This document shows positions 56,703-64,000 of a DNA stretch of 64,000 bases, one piece after another. Source of the DNA: Azophilus sp965221755 (GTDB lineage: Bacteria > Pseudomonadota > Gammaproteobacteria > Pseudomonadales > Azotimanducaceae); NCBI GenBank assembly GCA_965221755.1, contig OZ244921.1:3658001-3722000 (forward strand). The letters are read 5' to 3'. A program made the translations under genes and the position numbers. Under the pieces are notes generated by a model, which was given only the letters and a program-made list of their open reading frames with translations, was not told the origin of the DNA and searched no databases. Within the stretch, counting starts at the first letter, position 1; each line of letters starts with the position of its first letter.

Positions 56703-59700
56703 CCATCGTTCCAATCGGTGATGGCATCGACAAACGCTTGATCTTCCGCCTCCCAAGGACTGTTGGCCATCGCCTGAGCTGCCTTTCGCGCCCGGGCATT
56801 GAAGTGCGCCTTGGTCGCCGTTGCGGCGGGATCGTCCGCCGAAATGGCTTCCGGCAGCCAGTAGATCGACTGAGTGCTTTCCACGCTGAGATGGACAATG
56901 CGCTGAATGGCCGCAATCAGGTCGCGGGGGTTCCCAAACCAAGCGTTGGGATCGTTGACGATGCCGCTGTGCTTGTCTTTGGTGATGCGGTATCGGTCGA
57001 TAAACCACTCCAATGGCGTACGGCCATTGACGACGTATCCGTGCGCCTCCGGCGGTATGCCCTTTAGCTGGATCTGTTCGTTGATGATGAGGATGGAACG
57101 GGCTTCGTCGGCAAACTTCATCGCTTTGGGGCCAAGGCGAAAATGTTTCTCCAGTGGCGCCCCCTCTCCCGAGTACTCAAGACTCAAGGGATATTCGGGA
57201 CAGGTTGCGTAGCCTAGGTGAAGTTCCCCAAGCCGCTTTCCCGTTCCGGCAAAAGCGTCGAAATCCGGGGCAAAGGGAACGCGGGGCAACTCCTTCGCCA
57301 AGTTGCTGGCAAAACGCACACCGTAAGCAGGGGCTAGCAAAACGCCGTAGATATAGTCGAAGATCGCGTCCTTGGTGATCTCGTTATTGCCGTAGTGGGA
57401 TCGAAACGCTTGCAAAGCGCTGTCGGTGACGTTGTCGATGCACATCAGTTCGGATTTCTCGTCGAGCAGGTCGCCTTCGCCAGCCTTGCGACGCTCGAAA
57501 CGGTAACGGGGAAAGCACTGGCCAGCTTCCACGAAGTGCAGGTCCGGCATCGCATCCACCATCAGTGCTGAGAAAGGCTTGGTCGAGCCGACGCCGGGGA
57601 CGCAGATGGCGCGGTTTTCGGTATTCGACTCCGGAAACATCTCACGAGTTCGAGCCGGGCGCTGGGCGAAGACCTCATCCGCGTAGAGGTACTGCTTAAC
57701 AAAAGGTCGATACGCTACTGTCCGGACATGGGTTGGGGAGTACGCCGCGCTCACGCCCTTCTCCGCTTGCCTTTGCAGCTTGTCATCCCAATGGACTGAT
57801 TTTCCATCGCCACCACTGGATTGCCTGATCCGGTAACCAGGACGTTTCTGTCTCATCTGTAGCGCAGATTGATACCCTTTGACCATTTTGTTTGCGGACT
57901 CAGCAAGGATTTCTCTCGAGAAATTGTAAACATAGCCATCACGTCCAGACTTGTACCCATTGCTGAAAAGGCCAAACACCGCAGCACCCCCCCTTCCGGC
58001 CTTAACATCCTTGGTGCCCATCGGATAGAGGTGCTCGAAATCCTCGTTGCGCTGGTCGAGCCAATCATGGTGCCGGTCGGGTTCGATCTCGCGCCAATCG
58101 CTGACCCCTGCGATGGATTCCCATTTGCTCAGAGCGGCCAGCTTCTCGTCCCGGCTGAGGTAGTCCCCAACATCTCCATAGAGGATCCGGCAACCTTTGC
58201 GCTTGGCTTTGGGGTTGCGCACCAACAGGGTGATGGCCACTGGAGCTCGGGAGCCTTGGCCAAAGGCATTATCGCCTTCAGCCCGGCGGAGCTCTCCGGA
58301 CGTGTATGCGTTGCCCCGCAGGTTCAACACCCAAATGGAGTTGAACTCCTCCGCGAGACAAGCCCTTACGCCGGAATTCACATTGCCGTCAATCCAGGAG
58401 CCGTTGGTGACGAACGCGACCACGCCCTGCTCTCCGATACGATCCGATGCCCAGCGAAAGGCCATCTTGTAGGTGTCGTAAAGGCTGTTCTTCAAGTTGG
58501 ACGCAGATCGAGCCGCGAAGGTCTCCGCAACCCGCCGCTCCAGTTCCGGGTAGTCCACATTCGGATTGCCTTCAGCCGAACTGGCCTGCCATGCTGACCA
58601 AGGCGGGTTGCCGATGATCACGCGGATCGGCAACTCTTTCTGACGTCCGCGCCGCTTGGAGTTCTCGGGCATCAGCCTTGCGACGAGATCTTCCTGATTC
58701 TGCATCGTGAAGGTGTCAGTGAGGCAGATCCCCTCGAACGGCGCGTACCTGTCCCGTAGTGAAGCGTAGGTCTTTTCGATATTGGCCGTCGCTACATAGT
58801 AGGCCAGCAGGACGATTTCGTTGGCATGGATTTCGCGCCGGTACTTTCGGTCCATTGCTCGCGGCTCGATCAGCCCCGACTGAAGAAGACGGGTGACGAA
58901 GGTGCCCGTCCCCGTGAACGGATCGAGAACATGGACTCCTTCGGCACCGATTGCAGTTCCGAAGTCGTCCTCAAGCACTCGCTGAACGGAGTGCAGGATG
59001 AAATCAACGACCTCCACGGGCGTATAGACGATGCCTAGCCTTTGGGTGGTCTTGGGAAACGCTTTGCGGAAGAACTTGTCGTAGAGTTCCGCCACAATCC
59101 TCTGCTGGGCGAGGCCGTTTTTCGCGCCTGCCACGCGACGCCTAACGCTTTCGTAGAAGCTGCGCAGGCTTTGGTTCTCGGATTCGAGATTTTCGTCCTC
59201 AATGGCTCGGAGCATCTTCTGCATGGCCTTGGCAACCGAATTTCGCGCCACGAAGCCATCGCCTCCGAACAGAGCCTCGAACACCGGCGCGGTGACGGCA
59301 TGCTGGGCGAGCATTTCGATGGCGTCCGCCTCAGACACCGCGTCGTTCAGGTCATCCCGCAGCTCTCGCACGAAACCGTCGAACGCTGCGCGGATGGAAT
59401 CCGTGTCCACGAGCGCCGTGATTCGCGCAATTTGCGCTTGGGCGACCTTTCCGACATCGCCGGCCCAGTCCTCCCAATAGGCTCGGTCGCCGCACTTCTC
59501 GACAATCTTCGCCTGTATCGCCGCAGGCAGGTCAAACTCAAGCTGCATTTGCCGAACCTCGGCTTCGACCTCCCGCTTCACGTCCCCACGGTCAGGTCTG
59601 CTGCCGCCGCTTCTTGGCCGTGCCCAGTCCTCCGATACCGCCACGATGCCGAGTCGCTCAGGATCCTCGCCCATCTCGATGCGCTGAATCATCGCGTCAA

Positions 59701-61624
59701 ACCGCTCGTCGTGGCTGCGAATGGCATTCAGCATCTGCCAGACGACGCGGAACCGTTCGTTGTCGTTCAGCGCATCCTCCGGCGAGACGCCCGAGGGGAC
59801 CACCACCGGCAGGACCACGTACCCAAGCTTCTTGCCCTCCGCCTTGCGCATGACCCGGCCCACGGCCTGCACGATATCGATCTGGGACTTCCTTGGGTGC
59901 ATGAACAGGATGGCGTCCAAGGCCGGAACGTCCACCCCTTCAGCCAGGCAGCGGGCATTGGTGAGGATGCGGCAGCCAGTGCCGACATCTCCGCCAACCC
60001 ATTCCAGCGCATCTTTTCGCGCATCAGCGTTGAACGTTCCGTCCACATGACGGATCTCGCAGCCATGCTTGCGCAGTTCATCGCCGTGCCGATCCGAATG
60101 CGAGCTGTATTCGTCAACCGCCCTTGAGAAAGCGGCTTCGACCAACCGGGACGACCTGATGTCGCGGCAGAAGGCGATCGCCCGCCTCATGGGAGCGCCG
60201 GAGTCGTCGCCGAACTCCTCGGCGTCCACCTTGGCAAGAGCGCGCCAGCAGCCGATCATTTTGGCGGCGTCGTCAAGCTTGAGTTCGCCCCCTTCAGCAA
60301 GGCTCTTCTGGAGAGTCCGCGCCGCAGCGCCCTCAGGGACGGCCAGCACGACCACCTTGTAGTCGGAAAGCAGCCCTTGATCCACGGCGTCTCCAAACCC
60401 AATCTCGTAGAGCACCGGACCGAAGAGCTTTTCGTCGTCCATTGAGCAAAGCACTGCGGACACGGCCTTGGCACGGCTCCGCGCTGCTTGGCCGTAGATC
60501 TTCGCCGTCGCCGTCATGTAGAGCCGTCGGGTTGCCCTGATTCTTCCGTTGTCGTGGACTGCCAGGAAGTGCGAAGGATCTTCCTCGCCGGGCATGTGCC
60601 CGCCCGTGGTCCGGTGCGCCTCGTCACAGATCGCCAAATCGAACCGTTGCAGGCACTTGCCTTGGAGGCTCTGGGCCCGCTCGATAACCGGCGTGGACTG
60701 GTAGGTCGCGAAGACGACCGTCATGGCATTAGGAACTCGCCTGCGGGCGCTGGTGGCAATCTTGGCTGCATCCGTTGTGGCGGGAAGCGCCAAGTCAATC
60801 GAATCCATGTCGATCCTATCGTCCTGACGGGTTCTACGCTTGCCGACCTGCGAGTCGGAACATACCGCGAAGCATCGCAGCGGAATCTCGGCGTTGTCGG
60901 TCCACTCCTGTACGGTTTGGGACATCAGCGACAAGCTCGGCACCAAATAAAGAACACGACGGCCCGGACCAGCAAGATGCTCGGCGATGCGCAACGCAGT
61001 CAACGTCTTTCCAGTACCGCAAGCCATGATCATCTTGCCCCGAGTACCCGTTTCGGCGAGACCCTTGGCCACCACCGCCAGCGCTGCCTGCTGGTGCGGC
61101 AGAAGCCTCTTGGGCTGTCGGCATTGAACTTCGCCGTCGGACAGGTAGAGTTCCCAGCGGATGCGGCTTTGCCGAAGATCGGACAGTCCGATGCGGGTAA
61201 CGGGGCGATCCTGTCGTCTCATCGCACTCTCGGCGTTGGAACCTAAGCTCCTGCCGGTCGTATCGATCAAGATGCGGCTCGTAAACTCCGCACTCCCGGA
61301 GGCGCTAATGAACGAGTCGATCTCACCCTTGGACACCGTGCCGCCTTGGTTGCGGAACTTGCACTGGATTGCGCACCAGCCGTCTTCGTTTCGCAGTTTG
61401 GCCACCAGATCGACGCCGGTGTCCTTGGCATCAAAGCCATCTCGCTCCGCAGCCCACTCAGACCAAAAGACCGGTGGCTCCAAGGTCTGGCTCCAGACCG
61501 AATCATGCGTCAGAAACGCTTGGCAAAGGCGCTCGAACGCCGTGCCCTTGTCGCGCTGCTTGCTGTAATGGGATATCGCGGACTCTCTGCGCCAGCGCTC
61601 CAAGGTGTCGTCCAGAAGCTCCAC
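56699..61624 (-). CDS. Type ISP-like single-chain restriction-modification enzyme (nuclease-helicase-methyltransferase)
   Basis: A 1641-residue polypeptide close in plan to LlaGI/LlaBIII (about 1570-1580 residues). Order: Mrr-like nuclease (residues about 25-125; 'DTGVDLVAKLRNEDGWCAIQCKF', Asp72, Gln87, Lys89); superfamily 2 helicase with Walker A ACGTGKT (201-207), 'DLAICDEAHRTTG' and 'MHPRKSQIDIVQAVGRVMRK'; a helical coupler; N6-adenine methyltransferase with motif I VLDPFTGTGTF (around 897) and motif IV NPPWSAW (around 1003); and a target-recognition region. No separate specificity subunit is needed. A ~45-residue Ala-rich/acidic tail after 'SIYWLPEAI' ('WEAEDQAFVDAITDWND') extends past the usual end and overlaps mazF. 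All motifs are intact, so the enzyme is probably active. Confidence 0.85.
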   Translation of the reverse strand: MELLDDTLERWRRESAISHYSKQRDKGTAFERLCQAFLTHDSVWSQTLEPPVFWSEWAAERDGFDAKDTGVDLVAKLRNEDGWCAIQCKFRNQGGTVSKGEIDSFISASGSAEFTSRILIDTTGRSLGSNAESAMRRQDRPVTRIGLSDLRQSRIRWELYLSDGEVQCRQPKRLLPHQQAALAVVAKGLAETGTRGKMIMACGTGKTLTALRIAEHLAGPGRRVLYLVPSLSLMSQTVQEWTDNAEIPLRCFAVCSDSQVGKRRTRQDDRIDMDSIDLALPATTDAAKIATSARRRVPNAMTVVFATYQSTPVIERAQSLQGKCLQRFDLAICDEAHRTTGGHMPGEEDPSHFLAVHDNGRIRATRRLYMTATAKIYGQAARSRAKAVSAVLCSMDDEKLFGPVLYEIGFGDAVDQGLLSDYKVVVLAVPEGAAARTLQKSLAEGGELKLDDAAKMIGCWRALAKVDAEEFGDDSGAPMRRAIAFCRDIRSSRLVEAAFSRAVDEYSSHSDRHGDELRKHGCEIRHVDGTFNADARKDALEWVGGDVGTGCRILTNARCLAEGVDVPALDAILFMHPRKSQIDIVQAVGRVMRKAEGKKLGYVVLPVVVPSGVSPEDALNDNERFRVVWQMLNAIRSHDERFDAMIQRIEMGEDPERLGIVAVSEDWARPRSGGSRPDRGDVKREVEAEVRQMQLEFDLPAAIQAKIVEKCGDRAYWEDWAGDVGKVAQAQIARITALVDTDSIRAAFDGFVRELRDDLNDAVSEADAIEMLAQHAVTAPVFEALFGGDGFVARNSVAKAMQKMLRAIEDENLESENQSLRSFYESVRRRVAGAKNGLAQQRIVAELYDKFFRKAFPKTTQRLGIVYTPVEVVDFILHSVQRVLEDDFGTAIGAEGVHVLDPFTGTGTFVTRLLQSGLIEPRAMDRKYRREIHANEIVLLAYYVATANIEKTYASLRDRYAPFEGICLTDTFTMQNQEDLVARLMPENSKRRGRQKELPIRVIIGNPPWSAWQASSAEGNPNVDYPELERRVAETFAARSASNLKNSLYDTYKMAFRWASDRIGEQGVVAFVTNGSWIDGNVNSGVRACLAEEFNSIWVLNLRGNAYTSGELRRAEGDNAFGQGSRAPVAITLLVRNPKAKRKGCRILYGDVGDYLSRDEKLAALSKWESIAGVSDWREIEPDRHHDWLDQRNEDFEHLYPMGTKDVKAGRGGAAVFGLFSNGYKSGRDGYVYNFSREILAESANKMVKGYQSALQMRQKRPGYRIRQSSGGDGKSVHWDDKLQRQAEKGVSAAYSPTHVRTVAYRPFVKQYLYADEVFAQRPARTREMFPESNTENRAICVPGVGSTKPFSALMVDAMPDLHFVEAGQCFPRYRFERRKAGEGDLLDEKSELMCIDNVTDSALQAFRSHYGNNEITKDAIFDYIYGVLLAPAYGVRFASNLAKELPRVPFAPDFDAFAGTGKRLGELHLGYATCPEYPLSLEYSGEGAPLEKHFRLGPKAMKFADEARSILIINEQIQLKGIPPEAHGYVVNGRTPLEWFIDRYRITKDKHSGIVNDPNAWFGNPRDLIAAIQRIVHLSVESTQSIYWLPEAISADDPAATATKAHFNARARKAAQAMANSPWEAEDQAFVDAITDWNDG

Positions 61625-61692
61625 TGCTCCCCCCTCGGCTGTTGTGGATCATGACGGTGATTTGCGCCAATCCAAACTGGATGGCACTGAAT

Positions 61693-62238
61693 TTATCGCA
61701 GCCGGACGTGAAACCAAACTTCGCTGGACTCCCCCGGCGGCAGAACGGCCTCGTATATCCAGCGGATGGCGCGCACGTCGGCGGCGGCGGCGGAACGCAG
61801 CACCCCTGCTTCGGTGACCACCAGTTCCGCCAAGGGCAGGAAGGATTCCGCTGCCGATGCATCGGCAGCGGCTGCTTCGGCCACTGCGTCGGCGCGGTAG
61901 AGAATGCGCGCGTTGATGCCTCCCGCCATGTCCCAGACGTACTCCGCGGTCTCCGGAATGGGGTTGGTGATGACGATGGCGCCGGGATCGACCGGCACCA
62001 AGCCCGTGTTGGTGAAAGCGATGGCGTAGCGCAGCTCATCCCCGGCCGCCACCAAGGCGGCGTCCGTCAGCCGGGCCTTCAGCTCCCCGCCCTCCTCCAT
62101 CCAGCCATCCACGCGATGGACGGTCGTGGACAGGCGCACTTCGGCCAGCGACCGCTCGGCCATGCCCAAGCCGGCGACGGCCAAAAGCGCAAGGCTCAGT
62201 TGACGGAACCAGCCAGCCTCGCCGGAGACAACCGGCAT
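61693..62238 (-). CDS. Secreted DUF11-like protein downstream of an ABC permease
   Basis: A 181-residue protein with an N-terminal signal or anchor segment (residues about 10-30, 'FRQLSLALLAVAGLGMAERSLA') and one domain resembling the conserved DUF11-type beta-sandwich: 'LVAAGDELRYAIAFTNTGLVPVDPGAIVITNPIPETAEYV'. In secreted proteins these domains are structural. It begins at the last base of the permease stop (TGATG), so it is cotranslated with it and may be a periplasmic accessory. Confidence 0.65.
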   Translation of the reverse strand: MPVVSGEAGWFRQLSLALLAVAGLGMAERSLAEVRLSTTVHRVDGWMEEGGELKARLTDAALVAAGDELRYAIAFTNTGLVPVDPGAIVITNPIPETAEYVWDMAGGINARILYRADAVAEAAAADASAAESFLPLAELVVTEAGVLRSAAAADVRAIRWIYEAVLPPGESSEVWFHVRLR

Positions 62239-64000
62239 CACTGCGTGCCCCGCAGCACCAGAATCGGCGGCGAGGACACCAAGCGGCGAGTGCCGACCAG
62301 GCCCACGGCAAGGATCAGGCCGATGCCCGCCAAGGGGCCGAGCAGCCACAGCCAAGGATGCGCTTTGGCCGGCAGTTCAAAGATCTGCGATTGCAGCAGC
62401 GCCACCGTGACTTCGGCGCCCACGACCGCCACCAAGCCGGAGAACGCCCCAAGCACCGCGAACTCCGCCGCCAGGCTGCCGCGGATCAGCGAACGGGCGC
62501 CGCCCAGGGCGCGCACCAAGGCATGTTCCCGCAGGCGCGCGTCGCGGCTCGCCTGAATGCTGGCAATCAGCACCAGGCAGCCGGAGGCGACCACCAGCGC
62601 CAGCACCAGCTCCACCGCTTGGGTGACGCGATCGACGATGCTGCGGACCTGCTCGACGACGGCGTCGATTTCGATGACGGTGACGGTCGGGAAGTCCGAC
62701 AGCAGCCGATTCAGGAACCGCTTCTCCTCCCGCGGCAGAAAGAAGCTGGTCATGTAGGTGGCGGGCAGGTCCTTGAGCGCCGCCGGCGAGAGGATGAGGA
62801 AGAAATTGGGCTGCATGCTCTCCCACTGCAGGCGGCGCAGGCTGGCGACCTGGGCCTGCACCGGCTGCCCCCCGACGTCGAAGCCCAAGCGGTCGCCGAC
62901 GCCAAGGCCGAGCTGCCGTGCGTACTCATCCTCCAAGGACACCAGCGCCCGGTCATCGCCAGGGCGCCACCAATCCCCGGCGCTCAGCTCGTTGTCCCGC
63001 GGCAGCGCCTCGGTCCACGTCAGGTTGCGCTCCGAGGACAGCCGCGGGCCCGGCTCGTCGGCGGGCTGATGCCGATCCTGCCAGGCTTGGGCGTCCTCGC
63101 CGTTGACGGAAACCACCCGCCCCCGGAGCATTGGGTAGAGCGGCCCCTGCCGTTGCGTGTGGTCGTCGAGCAGGGCGCCCACTGGCTCCAGCTGGTCCGG
63201 CGTGACGTTCATCAGGAAGTGGTTGGGCACGTCGTCCGGCAACGCCGAGCGCCATTCGTCGATCAGCGCGGTGCGCAGCAGCAGCAGCACCAGCAGCAGC
63301 ATGATGGCGAGGCCGAAGATGAGTATCTGGGCGATGTTCTCCCGATGGCGGCGCTGCAGGCCGGACAGCGCCAAGCGCAGGACGCTGCCCGCCTGCATGC
63401 CGATGGCCCGGCCGCCGCGCAGCAGCAGCCAAGCCAAGGCGCCAAAGGCCGACAGCACCGCCAAGGCGCCCAGCAACGTCCACAGGGTCAGCATCAGGCT
63501 GCCGGTGTACCAAATCAGCAAGGTCAGGCCGCCCGCTGCGGCAGCGCCGTAGGTGAGCCACTCCGACGCCGGCGGCGCGCCTAGGTCGCGGCGGATGACC
63601 CGCATGGGAGATATGTTCTTGAGGTGCAGCAGCGGCGGCATGGCAAAGGCCAGGGCGCAAATCAGGCCGGTGGCCGCGCCGAGGACGAAGGGCCGAAAGC
63701 TGGGCGGCGGCAGCTCGACCGGAATCAGGGTGTCCAAGGCTTCAATGACCAGCAGGTGCAAGGCGCTCCCCGCCGCCAGTCCCAGCGTGACGCTGACCGC
63801 GCCGACCATGCCGAGAATGCCGAGGTAGCCAGTGAGAATGCGAGTCGGCCCGGCGCCGAGGGTCTTGAGGATGCCGACGTGGTCGTAGTGGCGGCGGGAG
63901 TAGCGGTGCGCCGACAGCGCCACGGCGACCCCGGCGAGCAGCACCGCCAGCAAGCCGCCAAGCAGCAGAAAGCGCTCCGCCCGGTCCAAGGCGGCGCCGA
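62238..64000 (-). CDS. ABC transporter permease, YbbP/FtsX family (5' end outside window)
   Basis: At least 587 residues, cut at the N-terminus by the window edge. It shows the FtsX-like architecture of large permeases (YbbP, ~800 residues). Clusters of helices ('FLLLGGLLAVLLAGVAVAL', 'LGMVGAVSVTLGLAAGSAL', 'ENIAQILIFGLAIMLLLVLLLL', 'ELVLALVVASGCLVLIA') flank two periplasmic domains. Characteristic phrases are 'SRRHYDHVGILKTLGAGPTRI', 'LKNISPMRVIRRDLG', 'NVTPDQLEPV', 'REHALVRALGGARSLIRGSL' and the ending 'SPPILVLRGTQ'. YbbP works with an ATPase, YbbA, presumably upstream, and may extrude lipophilic compounds or act on lipoproteins. Confidence 0.85.
   Translation of the reverse strand, partial: GAALDRAERFLLLGGLLAVLLAGVAVALSAHRYSRRHYDHVGILKTLGAGPTRILTGYLGILGMVGAVSVTLGLAAGSALHLLVIEALDTLIPVELPPPSFRPFVLGAATGLICALAFAMPPLLHLKNISPMRVIRRDLGAPPASEWLTYGAAAAGGLTLLIWYTGSLMLTLWTLLGALAVLSAFGALAWLLLRGGRAIGMQAGSVLRLALSGLQRRHRENIAQILIFGLAIMLLLVLLLLRTALIDEWRSALPDDVPNHFLMNVTPDQLEPVGALLDDHTQRQGPLYPMLRGRVVSVNGEDAQAWQDRHQPADEPGPRLSSERNLTWTEALPRDNELSAGDWWRPGDDRALVSLEDEYARQLGLGVGDRLGFDVGGQPVQAQVASLRRLQWESMQPNFFLILSPAALKDLPATYMTSFFLPREEKRFLNRLLSDFPTVTVIEIDAVVEQVRSIVDRVTQAVELVLALVVASGCLVLIASIQASRDARLREHALVRALGGARSLIRGSLAAEFAVLGAFSGLVAVVGAEVTVALLQSQIFELPAKAHPWLWLLGPLAGIGLILAVGLVGTRRLVSSPPILVLRGTQ

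Noticed and set aside
56617..56916. A possible separate mazE-like antitoxin in another frame just upstream of mazF
   Set aside because: The translation is basic and disordered with no antitoxin motif; the region is coding in the restriction-modification frame.

Overview
The window is high-GC (roughly two thirds G+C by eye) DNA from a Gram-negative proteobacterium. LptA, a complete System I cytochrome c maturation operon, a TonB-dependent receptor, DsbA and GlnE all point that way. No rRNA or tRNA gene and no CRISPR array was seen, so the class is not resolved. Many acyl-CoA and redox genes (CaiB, enoyl-CoA hydratases, MaoC-type hydratases, thiolase-like/DUF35 pair, LLM oxidoreductases, SDRs), Uma2, and toxin-antitoxin and pseudogene clutter suggest an uncultured environmental or host-associated lineage with an eroding accessory genome.

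Layout. 0-9 kb: lptA, an inositol-phosphatase-like gene, a DUF482 acyltransferase, DUF3014 and DUF4153 membrane proteins, a methyltransferase and an enoyl-CoA hydratase, with a MITE-like element at 8.1-8.3 kb. 8.6-10.8 kb: a tightly overlapped run coaE, PHP phosphoesterase, FAS1-like hydratase, MaoC hydratase. 10.85-12 kb: a YaaA-RelE fusion. 13-18.7 kb: acyl-CoA genes, a class II histone-deacetylase homologue, a duplicated MmcQ/YjbR protein and a ferredoxin. 18.7-22.8 kb: three consecutive broken genes (SDR, AlbA_2 ATPase, TrlF-like PHP-SMC ATPase), apparently a decayed defence locus. 23-32 kb: enoyl-CoA hydratase, two LLM oxidoreductases, a membrane-anchored degenerate SNase, DsbA, GlnE (with a degenerate adenylyltransferase half) and an SDR.

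32.2-36.1 kb is a toxin-antitoxin and fragment graveyard: nucleotidyltransferase remnant, dead VapC, two intact PIN toxins with antitoxin partners, a frameshifted GIY-YIG gene and a vapB remnant. 36.1-45.05 kb is the most unusual region. A 2335-residue secreted FN3/Calx-beta protein with an A-B-A'-B' repeated C-terminal module is flanked by ~0.7 kb near-identical inverted repeats, each carrying a coiled-coil PD-(D/E)XK nuclease gene. A C13 tract lies in its 5' region. 45.4-56 kb holds an SDR, an NTF2-like protein and, on the minus strand, a TonB receptor followed by ccmABCDEFGHI. 56.4-61.6 kb is a single-chain Type ISP-like restriction-modification-helicase gene whose stop overlaps the start of a mazF toxin. 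The window ends in a YbbP/FtsX-like ABC permease with a small downstream partner.

A family of palindromic intergenic repeats (about 95-220 bp, hairpins CGACC..GGTCG and GTTTCGC..GCGAAAC) occurs at least eight times, often beside truncated or shuffled genes.
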